This document shows positions 56,729 to 64,000 of a stretch of DNA of 64,000 nt, piece by piece. Within the stretch, counting starts at the first letter, position 1. Each line of letters begins with the position of its first letter. The translations under genes and the position numbers were made by a program. Under the pieces are notes generated by a model. That model was not told the origin of the DNA. It worked only from the letters and a program-made list of their open reading frames with translations, and ran no database searches. The stretch is from an uncultured Pseudomonadota bacterium (GTDB taxonomy: Bacteria > Pseudomonadota > Gammaproteobacteria > Burkholderiales > Rhodocyclaceae), in the NCBI GenBank assembly GCA_903951825.1, contig CAJBDJ010000074.1, positions 21,163 to 85,162 on the forward strand, written 5' to 3'.

Positions 56729-58120
56729 ATGTCGCTCCCTGAAAGCTCTTCAAAAGAACTTGATGTTCGCAAGAAGTTACCGCAATTAGAAAACACCACC
56801 AGCGGGGCGACTCGCTATTTGCGGAAATTTGACATTGGTCTGGAAGGGTGGCGCCGTATGGAACGCCCCCGCATGTTCGTGATTTTCTTTACCTTCGTTT
56901 TATTGGCACTCTTGGTTTGGACTTTGCTGTCACGGGTTGATCGTGTGGTTCGTGCTGAAGGCCGGGTTATCCCGGCTGGCCGGAGTCAGGTAATTCAGCA
57001 TCTTGAAGGCGGGATTGTGTCCGCCATCTCCACGCGCGAGGGTGCCTTGGTAAAAAAAGGCGAGGTGCTTCTCAGCATCAGCGATACCGGTGCCGGTTCG
57101 CGTCTCGGTGAGGTACAAGTCAAAAAAGGCGCTCTGCGCGCCAAGATCACCCGTTTACAAGCGGAATTAAATGGTCTTCCACTGAGCGATGAGTGGAGAA
57201 AAGAACCTGAAATGGCGGCACGCCTTGAAGCAGAAGGGCGGCTTTTTCAGGAGCGTCAGACGCGGACGCGCAACGAAATCGATGTACTCAGAGAACAGGC
57301 CAAGCAAAAACAGGCGGAGCAAGCTGACCTTGAGGGACGGCGGGTCAGCGTGGCCAAAGAGTTGGAAATTTCACGGTCGCAGTTACAAGTCATGGCTGGG
57401 CTAGCGGCCAAAAAAGCGGCGTCCGAGCTGGAGATACTGGAGAGCCGAGGCAGAGTGCAAAAACTCGAGACCCAACTCAGGGAGCTGGAGGGGGCCATCC
57501 CAAAAACCCGGGCAACAATCGGTGAAATCGAAGCAAAGATCAGGGTAACCCAGTCGCAGTTCCGCACCGAAGCGCGCAGTGACTTGACGTCTGCTCAGTC
57601 GGAGCTTGATCGCCTAGTTGAAGAAGAACGAGCTGAAAAAGACAAGGTTGACCGTACCGATATCCGCGCACCGGTTAACGGCATCGTTAATAAATTGATT
57701 TTCAACACGTTGGGCGGCGTTGTTCGCCCAGGCGACACGATCATGGAAGTGACCCCGCTGGACGGCAAGGTTTTGATTGAGGCGAAAGTGTCACCAGCAG
57801 AACGTGGCCAACTGAGGCCGGGTTTGCCGGTTCGGGCGCGCATCACCGCCTACGACTTTGGAATTCATGGGACGCTGCCTGGCCGCCTCATCGAGGTTAG
57901 TGCTGACACTGTAAGCGAGGCGCGTTCCGCGGGAATTCCGTATGACTATTATCGGGTTCAGGTTGAGATCGATACCAGCAGCTACAACGACAAGTCGCTG
58001 CCAGTACTGCCGGGCATGACCGCCTCGGTGGACATCGTTGCAGGACAGCGTACTATTATGCAATACCTGCTTTCGCCGCTTCTGCGGTTCAACTATCACG
58101 TGTTTCAGGAGTCGAAATGA
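56729..58120 (+). CDS. HlyD-family type I secretion periplasmic adaptor
   Basis: A 463-residue membrane-fusion protein. A short cytoplasmic N-terminus, one span (~49-67, MFVIFFTFVLLALLVWTLL), the lipoyl half-motif VIQHLEGGIVSAISTREGALVKKGEVLL, a long periplasmic hairpin of coiled coils (~residues 120-300), the second half-motif DIRAPVNGIVNKLIFNTLGGVVRPGDTIMEV, and a beta-barrel end (LPVLPGMTASVDIVAGQRTIMQYLLSPLLR) are all seen. These are classical features of HlyD/LapC adaptors that join an inner-membrane exporter to TolC. The ATG of the next gene overlaps its stop by 4 nt. Confidence 0.93.
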   Translation: MSLPESSSKELDVRKKLPQLENTTSGATRYLRKFDIGLEGWRRMERPRMFVIFFTFVLLALLVWTLLSRVDRVVRAEGRVIPAGRSQVIQHLEGGIVSAISTREGALVKKGEVLLSISDTGAGSRLGEVQVKKGALRAKITRLQAELNGLPLSDEWRKEPEMAARLEAEGRLFQERQTRTRNEIDVLREQAKQKQAEQADLEGRRVSVAKELEISRSQLQVMAGLAAKKAASELEILESRGRVQKLETQLRELEGAIPKTRATIGEIEAKIRVTQSQFRTEARSDLTSAQSELDRLVEEERAEKDKVDRTDIRAPVNGIVNKLIFNTLGGVVRPGDTIMEVTPLDGKVLIEAKVSPAERGQLRPGLPVRARITAYDFGIHGTLPGRLIEVSADTVSEARSAGIPYDYYRVQVEIDTSSYNDKSLPVLPGMTASVDIVAGQRTIMQYLLSPLLRFNYHVFQESK

Positions 58121-60087
58121 GCGAGATTGATCCCGTAGCGGATATCGAAGGTGCTTCTGCCAAGGCAGTGGAACTGAAAGTAGAAAAGGTCGAGCGGCGA
58201 AAAGGGCCTCGCTTCGATGGCTACAACCCAAAAAAATACTACGTCATTGCCCTGGCGCCGGTCATCATACTGATTCTCGGTGCACTGCCTTTCCATCACT
58301 TTATTGTCGAGGTGGTGCTGACCAACATGGTTCTAAATGGTTTGATTCTCGCCGTCCTGGCGGCAGGAATCGCGGCCGTATTTATAAGGATCATTTCGGT
58401 TCAAAAACAATTTGCGTTCCTCAACCAACTGACCAACGCCTACACCGCCAACACGCCAATCATTGAGGTCATGAAGGATCCAAAGTTGTACTTCTCAAAG
58501 GTGGGTCATGTCGTTGTCCATCTGGCCGGTACCGAGGGTAAGGTCTCCTCCGGTCTGGTTCAGACGGCGGTCAATGAGGAGTTGGATCACGTGCAGCATT
58601 ATTTGCACTCCACCTATGAAGTCCCCAATTTTATTGTCGGTCTTCTGATTGCTCTGGGTCTAACCGGGACATTCATTGGCCTCTTGGAAACGATGCTAGG
58701 CATCAGCGCAATGTTGGGTGGAATTAATAGCGGCGGCGGTGGCGACATGACTGACGCGATCATGGGACTGATCGGGCAGCTGCAAAAGCCACTCGCCGGC
58801 ATGGGAACGGCTTTCTCCGCTTCGCTGTTTGGCCTGGTCGGGTCGATTGCCGTCGGGGTCATGATGTTGTGCCTGAAATATTCGGTGAATCAATTCATGA
58901 ATGAACTGCGCCGTTACATCGCCGCCATCACCGAACACGAAATTGAAGAATCTCAAGGCAAGCGTGTTTCGGCCAGGGAGTTGATGGCGTCACGTGGTGG
59001 CGTTAGCGAGTCTTTCCTTAGCGAGTTCATCGTTGACGTGATGGACCAGCAAACCCAGACTCAGGAGGTTTTCCGGCAAAGTCAAGAGAATGCGATCAAG
59101 CTCTCGGTAAAAATTGATCGTCTGGCTGACAGCATCAATGCTGTTGGCGAACTGATCAAAGCACAGGTCGAAACCGCGAAAAAAATGTACGACCTTTTGG
59201 GCTACGGACCAAGGATGCGTGATTTGGCCGAACAAACGCTTGATGAAATCAAGCGTTTGGGAGATGTTCAAAAGCTTCAGGGTAATTTGACCGGTGAAAC
59301 GACGCGCGCGGTTTCCCAACTGGATCAGCGCATTGTCTCTGTCAACACCCAGCTATCGGAGCTGACCCACTGGATGGGTAATGACAGTGAAGTTAAGCAA
59401 GGCAACGCGAAAAATTTGCTGACAGCAATCGGCACCTTGCAGGATCGCATGACCCAGGTAGCCCAAGAAACAGAGCAAACGCGCAACGTCAATATCGATA
59501 TGGCACGTCACCTCTCCTCACAGGCCGAGTCGCACAAAAAGCTCATCGAATTGCTGGGCTTTGGTGGCCGTATGAGGGACATTGCTGATCAGACCTTGTC
59601 CGAAATGAAAGTTCTAACTGCAATACAGCGCGAAGAATCTTCGGCGATTGGCCAATTGGGAACGGCGCTCGGCAATATTGATCAGCGTTTCGTGCGAATT
59701 GGCAATCAACTTGCCCAGTTGTCGACCGACCTGATGAGTCAGGGAGAAAACGGCAGAGCAGATGTGAAAGGTATGTCACAGACGTTGACAACGCTCCAGG
59801 ATCAATTGATGTCACTGTCTAAGGAGAGCTCACTGGGACGCCAAGTGGCGATCGATATTGCCCGCCATCTGGCCGATGCCAATAGCAAGCTGCAGGATTT
59901 GCGAGCCAGTAACGAATTGTTATCCAGAATCCAGGATGGAACCTCGGGGCAATCGGTCGTTCTCGACATGATGCTTTCTGAAATTCGTACGGCAAGAACT
60001 TCCATCGTCCGCGATTTGCGTACCGAGTTGCGAGAAATATCCCGTTTGGCTGCGGCACAAACAACTCAGGACACTCAAGAATCATAA
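58117..60087 (+). CDS. MotA/TolQ/ExbB-like (ZorA-like) proton-channel protein with long helical tail
   Basis: A 656-residue protein with four predicted spans (~42-57, 64-92, 171-196, 228-254). Span 3 has GLTGTFIGLLETM and span 4 PLAGMGTAFSASLFGLVGS, matching the MotA/TolQ/ExbB channel signatures. Residues ~260-656 form a long helical, Gln-rich tail. The tail contains an exact duplication with a period of 119 residues. The architecture recalls ZorA of the Zorya defence system: a MotA-like core with a long cytoplasmic tail. It lies directly after HlyD (ATGA overlap) and is paired with the MotB-like gene in the same operon. Confidence 0.78.
   Translation: MSEIDPVADIEGASAKAVELKVEKVERRKGPRFDGYNPKKYYVIALAPVIILILGALPFHHFIVEVVLTNMVLNGLILAVLAAGIAAVFIRIISVQKQFAFLNQLTNAYTANTPIIEVMKDPKLYFSKVGHVVVHLAGTEGKVSSGLVQTAVNEELDHVQHYLHSTYEVPNFIVGLLIALGLTGTFIGLLETMLGISAMLGGINSGGGGDMTDAIMGLIGQLQKPLAGMGTAFSASLFGLVGSIAVGVMMLCLKYSVNQFMNELRRYIAAITEHEIEESQGKRVSARELMASRGGVSESFLSEFIVDVMDQQTQTQEVFRQSQENAIKLSVKIDRLADSINAVGELIKAQVETAKKMYDLLGYGPRMRDLAEQTLDEIKRLGDVQKLQGNLTGETTRAVSQLDQRIVSVNTQLSELTHWMGNDSEVKQGNAKNLLTAIGTLQDRMTQVAQETEQTRNVNIDMARHLSSQAESHKKLIELLGFGGRMRDIADQTLSEMKVLTAIQREESSAIGQLGTALGNIDQRFVRIGNQLAQLSTDLMSQGENGRADVKGMSQTLTTLQDQLMSLSKESSLGRQVAIDIARHLADANSKLQDLRASNELLSRIQDGTSGQSVVLDMMLSEIRTARTSIVRDLRTELREISRLAAAQTTQDTQES
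59194..59907 (+). repeat. Tandem 357-bp in-frame duplication in the motor tail
   Basis: Two copies with an exact 357-nt (119-codon) period. LLGYGPRMRDLAEQ matches LLGFGGRMRDIADQ, LDQRIVSVNTQLSEL matches IDQRFVRIGNQLAQL, and RNVNIDMARHL matches RQVAIDIARHL; every anchor pair is shifted by precisely 357 nt. The two copies have diverged at sequence level but without indels. Confidence 0.9.
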
Positions 60088-60186
60088 TTATCAAGATGTA
60101 GCACCGACCCACGTTAAAAGATGTAAAGTGAAATTCGGCTAATAAGATTCAAGTCTGCTCGAAATTTTGTCGTAATGAAGTTGTGT

Positions 60187-60215
60187 GGTGATCTCGTAAA
60201 ACGAGTCACCTTTTT
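60187..60215 (+). terminator. Intrinsic terminator after the four-gene secretion operon
   Basis: GGTGA-T-CTCG pairs with CGAG-TCACC over nine base pairs with one bulged base and a 5-nt loop, followed by TTTTT. It lies 100 nt after the motor gene stop and before the RTX gene, so the RTX gene is either transcribed from its own promoter or only by read-through. Confidence 0.72.
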
Positions 60216-60278
60216 GTGCTTGAGTCGTCGCAAATCTGGACGTTCAATCCGTAGTATGGCTAGTTGGGAAGAACGGTA

Positions 60279-63200
60279 ATGGCAAACGAAAAAGTTACTG
60301 GAAACACCGCCGATCAAGGCCAGGGCGACCGCAAGGCAGTCGCAGGCAAGGGCGTAATGATTGCCAAAGTGACGGGAGGAGTCGTCACGTTTCCGTTTGC
60401 CGAAGACCAGATTGCCTCGATCAGTGTGATTGATGTTGATTTGCTGATCGTTCTCAAGGACGGGCGGCGCATCATTATTCCGGAAGGTGCCATGATGGCC
60501 ATGTCCGGAGAAGCGATGGATATCAAGTTCGCCGGTAGCGCCTCCCCGTTGCCGATTGCCGACCTGATGGGCAAGCTGGGGAAAATCGGTATCGTTGTTG
60601 ACTCCACCCCCATGCTGGCCTCGGTCAAAATTCAGGCCGAAAGTGATCCAAATACCAACACCGGTGCTGGTGCTGCCGAAGGCGCTCAGTCGGGAGGGGC
60701 GGCCGATGCAGCCGATGCGCAAGAGAGCGAGGCGGCAGCACGTGTCGCATCGGAAAACGTTTCTGCTGAGCAGACCGCCGTACCCAAAGCAGCGGATATG
60801 GCAGGAAAATATGACAAGCCTCCAGAGGCGCCTGCCGAACCGGGCAAGCCGGCGACAACCAATAATCCTGCACCACCACCGCCCAGTGCCAGCAACCCCG
60901 ATACAGGCGGTGGCTCAGGGGTGAGCAGCGGCGTCGGCTCCGGCGATCCTAAGCTCGAGTTCAAGGTAGTCAACGTTCTGCAGACTGAGGCGGGTAATCC
61001 TCTGGAAGGGGGAACCGGTCAGGCTGGCACCGGCTATGACATCCTCGCCAAAAATTACGACCAAGCAACGCCGACCAACGTCACCCCCGATGCCGTCATG
61101 GCTCCCGAGGTGTTTCGCGTTGCCACGGGAATCGCGGCTCAAGACAACCTGGTAGATGTGTTCACCACTAACGCCAGCGACACGATTCGCGGAGATTTCA
61201 ATCCGATTTCCGAGGTTTTTCGGTTGGGGAACGGCAAGGGGGTTCAGCTCGATGGGGCGAGTTATATCGCCAAGGTCATCAGTTTTGGCGTGCTCATCAA
61301 TAATCTGACGATTTCCGGAATTCCCGACGGCGTATTCATCCGCGAAGCAATCGACAGCGGCAAGCGCGCCGAAGATGGCTCCATTATTTGGAAAATACAG
61401 CAATCCACCACCAGCACTTTGCTCACGGTTCTGTACAAAGGATTTGAGGAAAAACTGGACAATCCGGTACAGCTTGACGCCACGCTGACATTGACGGGAA
61501 CCTATCTGGATGCTTCGGGAAAGACGCTGAAAATTTCCAACAAGGCTGACCCCGAGGATACCAACCCGGATTACAAACTCAAACTACGCGTCACTGATGC
61601 CTCCACAGTCGAGGAAATTAACAGCCTCCTCCAGTTAAAAAAAGAAGTTCATGAAGGGCGCGAGATACCTGTCATTTCATTTCCGTCGCAAGGGGCAGCG
61701 GATGACATTCAGGCAGGCGGTGGTAACGATCTAGTTTATGGTGGCTACGGTCATGACCAGATTGATGGCGGCGATGGCAATGACATTCTGTTCGGTGATG
61801 GCGGCAATGACTCGCTGGCCGGCGGTGCTGGAGATGACCAACTAAACGGCGGCACCGGAACGGATACAGCGGATTATCGCGGGGATAGCGCGGGGATCAC
61901 GGTTGCACTGGCTGAAAGTGGTGGCGTCGCATCTGGCAGCCTGATCGGCAACGATGTGCTGAACAGTATCGAGAGCGTTCTCGGCGGTAGCGGCAACGAC
62001 AGCATCAGCGGCAGCGCAGCCAATAACCTGCTAGATGGTGGCGCTGGGGATGACTCGCTGGCCGGCGGTGCCGGCAACGACACCCTGGACGGCGGCGGTG
62101 ATGGACAGGGGTTCGATACAGCAACCTATGCGGCAATTGCCGATGCCGTAACCGTCACGTTGCAAGGCGATGGCAAAGCCAAAGTGGTTGGTGATGGTAC
62201 CGATACGTTACGGCAAATCGATAGCATCGTCGGCAGCGCCGGCGATGACCGATTTATTGGCATGTTCGATGGCTACTCACTGGACGGCGGTGCCGGCAGC
62301 GGCGACATTCTGGATTACACCAAGGAAAACGCGGCACTGGCGATTAATGTCTGGACCGGCAAAGTGGTTTCCGACGGCGCCACACAAAATATTGCCAATT
62401 TTGAGAGCATTTTTGCCGGAAAAGGGGCGGACACCATTTTCGGACTGCGCGATGGCTTATCCATTGACGGGGCTCTGGGAACCGACGAAGCCAATTTCGC
62501 AGCCGAACTGCAGGCAGTCACCGTTGACCTCTCCCTGTCTAACGGAATGGTCAGTGATGGTGTGAGAACCATGACCCTCAGCGGCATTGAAAACGTCGTT
62601 GGCAGCGATTACGACGATGTCTTCAGTGGCGACGAGAATCCCAACACCTTCGATGGCGGATTGGGCAGTGATACGGTCAATTACGCCAGCCTGAGCAAGG
62701 CAGTTACCGTTAATTTGGAAGCCGGCTCTGCCTTTGGTGCCGGGAGTGGCTCTGACCGGCTGATCAGCATGGAAAATGCGCGCTCCGGTTCAGGCAATGA
62801 TTTGCTGACCGGCAATGAACTGGCCAATGATCTGCGCGGTGGCGCAGGGCGTGACTCCTTGCTCGGTGGCGCGGGGGTCGATACCTTGCTGGGTGAGACC
62901 GGCAACGATTCCCTGATGGGTGGCGAAGGCGATGACCTGCTTGATGGCGGCGCCGATAACGATACGCTGGACGGCAACGAGGGCAGCGATACGGTCTACG
63001 CGGGCAACGGAAACGATATTCTCGACGGCGGGGACGGTAACGACAGTCTCTATGGCGAGGACGGCAACGACCTATTGCGTGGCAGCGCTGGGAACGATCT
63101 GCTGGAAAGCGGCGAGGGGAATGACACCCTGCGCGGTGGCGCCGGCAATGACAGTCTGTTCGGCGGCGGTGGTAGCGACCTGGCGACTTATGACGATATC

Positions 63201-64000
63201 GCGGCCACGGGGTTGTTGATTACGCTCGACTCGAGTGGTGTAGCGGTAACGGGTGGCAGCGAAGTCGGCTACGACGTGTTGAGCGAAATTGAGTCTCTTG
63301 TGGGCAGCAAGCTCGACGATACAGTTCGCGGCTTGTACGACGGAATGATTGTCGATGGCGCACAAGGAAGCGACATCCTCGATCTGTCCACTCAGTCCAA
63401 TGCGCTGGTAGTCAATTTGGCATTGAATACGGGATCAGCATCGGATGGTTCGTCTTCCCTGCAGTTAAGAAACATCGAGCATGCCGTTGGCGGAGCAAAC
63501 GCTGACTCCCTGCTTGGTAATGAACTGGGGAACCGTCTTGAAGGCGGCGACAGTAATGATTCGTTGTATGGCGCCGAAGGCGCTGACACCTTGCGCGGAG
63601 ATTCGGGAGCCGATCTACTCGACGGCGGTCTGGATGACGACTTTTTGCTCGGCGGCATGGGTAACGACAAACTGCTCGGCAGCATCGGCAACGACACCTT
63701 ACTTGGCGAAACCGGCGATGACACTTTCGTCGGCGGCGAGGGAAATGACTCACTCTCGGGTGGTGACGGTATCGATACTGCGGATTATTCGGCCGCCAAC
63801 AGTGCGCTAAACGTTCGTCTGACAAACGGCACCGTCATAGGTGGTGGCGACGTCGGTTCTGACTCATTGGATGGTGTAGAAAACGTTATTGGTGGGGCGG
63901 CACAGGATTCGCTGCAAGGCGATGGTCAAGCCAACGCGCTTTATGGGGGTCAAGGCAGCGACACGCTGCAAGGCCTGGGCGGCGATGACATCCTGGAGGG
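60279..64000 (+). CDS. Giant RTX (Ca-binding) surface/secreted protein, open at window end
   Basis: The frame is open for 1,240 codons without a stop. It starts at ATG 60279, with GGAAG 8-9 nt upstream. Residues 1-~110 form a beta-rich domain with DVDLLIVLKDGRRIIIPEG, reminiscent of the N-terminal domain of BapA/LapA-like adhesins. Residues ~125-230 form an Ala/Pro/Gly-rich linker. A beta-rich region of ~240 residues follows. From about residue 477 there are more than forty RTX nonapeptides (GGxGxDxLx) separated by beta modules (TADY...VALA...GSDVLxxIExVLGG). Calcium-dependent folding outside the cell and T1SS-type export are inferred. The C-terminal secretion signal is outside the window. 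Confidence 0.92.
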   Translation, partial: MANEKVTGNTADQGQGDRKAVAGKGVMIAKVTGGVVTFPFAEDQIASISVIDVDLLIVLKDGRRIIIPEGAMMAMSGEAMDIKFAGSASPLPIADLMGKLGKIGIVVDSTPMLASVKIQAESDPNTNTGAGAAEGAQSGGAADAADAQESEAAARVASENVSAEQTAVPKAADMAGKYDKPPEAPAEPGKPATTNNPAPPPPSASNPDTGGGSGVSSGVGSGDPKLEFKVVNVLQTEAGNPLEGGTGQAGTGYDILAKNYDQATPTNVTPDAVMAPEVFRVATGIAAQDNLVDVFTTNASDTIRGDFNPISEVFRLGNGKGVQLDGASYIAKVISFGVLINNLTISGIPDGVFIREAIDSGKRAEDGSIIWKIQQSTTSTLLTVLYKGFEEKLDNPVQLDATLTLTGTYLDASGKTLKISNKADPEDTNPDYKLKLRVTDASTVEEINSLLQLKKEVHEGREIPVISFPSQGAADDIQAGGGNDLVYGGYGHDQIDGGDGNDILFGDGGNDSLAGGAGDDQLNGGTGTDTADYRGDSAGITVALAESGGVASGSLIGNDVLNSIESVLGGSGNDSISGSAANNLLDGGAGDDSLAGGAGNDTLDGGGDGQGFDTATYAAIADAVTVTLQGDGKAKVVGDGTDTLRQIDSIVGSAGDDRFIGMFDGYSLDGGAGSGDILDYTKENAALAINVWTGKVVSDGATQNIANFESIFAGKGADTIFGLRDGLSIDGALGTDEANFAAELQAVTVDLSLSNGMVSDGVRTMTLSGIENVVGSDYDDVFSGDENPNTFDGGLGSDTVNYASLSKAVTVNLEAGSAFGAGSGSDRLISMENARSGSGNDLLTGNELANDLRGGAGRDSLLGGAGVDTLLGETGNDSLMGGEGDDLLDGGADNDTLDGNEGSDTVYAGNGNDILDGGDGNDSLYGEDGNDLLRGSAGNDLLESGEGNDTLRGGAGNDSLFGGGGSDLATYDDIAATGLLITLDSSGVAVTGGSEVGYDVLSEIESLVGSKLDDTVRGLYDGMIVDGAQGSDILDLSTQSNALVVNLALNTGSASDGSSSLQLRNIEHAVGGANADSLLGNELGNRLEGGDSNDSLYGAEGADTLRGDSGADLLDGGLDDDFLLGGMGNDKLLGSIGNDTLLGETGDDTFVGGEGNDSLSGGDGIDTADYSAANSALNVRLTNGTVIGGGDVGSDSLDGVENVIGGAAQDSLQGDGQANALYGGQGSDTLQGLGGDDILE
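61711..64000 (+). repeat. RTX nonapeptide repeat region
   Basis: Repeated GGxGxDxLxG units with degenerate copies. Blocks of several repeats alternate with modules beginning TADY or DILDY-type and ending NDVLNSIESVLGGSGND-like. At DNA level the units are divergent, so this is a protein repeat and not a simple tandem DNA repeat. It continues past the window. Confidence 0.93.

Noticed and set aside
58117..60087. Zorya anti-phage defence system
   Set aside because: The MotA/MotB-like pair resembles ZorA/ZorB, but no ZorC, ZorD or ZorE nuclease/helicase gene is next to it, and the operon carries HlyD and TolC instead. Secretion is the better reading.
61711..64000. CRISPR array or simple tandem DNA repeat
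   Set aside because: The repeats are protein nonapeptides with diverged codons, not conserved DNA repeats with spacers.

Overview
The window reads as chromosome of a betaproteobacterium, most likely of the Rhodocyclales (Dechloromonas/Azonexus type). This is an inference from gene order and protein style: a recA-recX-lptB-rpoN-hpf-ptsN-hprK block, a ruvCAB/tol-pal block, tandem BPSS1780-type membrane proteins and a Liv-type ABC operon. It is densely coded, and most neighbours overlap by 1-8 nt. I see no rRNA, tRNA, CRISPR array or insertion sequence.

Layout. (1) 1-5369, minus: a housekeeping operon (LOG-family protein, DUF2782, thrB, two BPSS1780 proteins, nadD, rsfS, rlmH, maf; maf runs off the left edge). 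(2) 5375-8628, plus: polA and a hexapeptide acyltransferase. (3) 8636-23150, minus: a 13-gene lipopolysaccharide/surface-glycan operon with four GT9 and three GT4 glycosyltransferases, msbA, a UDP-sugar dehydrogenase, a deacetylase, an SGNH protein, an O-antigen ligase-like protein and a methyltransferase. (4) 23257-27391, plus: EamA transporter, ruvC, ruvA, AI-2E transporter, ruvB. (5) 27583-28854: a Pmp3 protein and two lipoproteins that separate ruvB from (6) ybgC-tolQRAB-pal-cpoB-queE and a PilZ gene (29185-35081). (7) 35078-39663, minus: a complete branched-chain amino-acid-type ABC operon; then queC. (8) 40440-47753: midA with a small membrane gene, a FIST protein with a large hybrid histidine kinase, ttcA, and a cyclase-FHA fusion. 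(9) 47828-53593, minus: psiF-like, hprK, ptsN, hpf, rpoN, lptB, recX, recA; a perfect LexA box lies upstream of recA.

(10) 54065-64000, plus, is the most interesting part. Four tightly packed genes encode a TolC-family outer-membrane channel, a MotB/ZorB-like single-span protein, an HlyD-type adaptor and a MotA/TolQ/ZorA-like four-span protein whose long helical tail holds an exact 119-residue duplication. An intrinsic terminator follows, then a giant RTX protein that is still open at the window end after 1,240 codons. A type I secretion operon normally has an ABC exporter beside HlyD and TolC. Here the exporter position is filled by a predicted ion-driven motor pair. Either the ABC gene lies beyond the window, or this is an undescribed secretion/adhesin system that couples an ion-powered stator-like complex to a tripartite channel.

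The annotation rests on reading translated motifs and gene spacing. No database searches were run, and start codons are argued individually where it matters.
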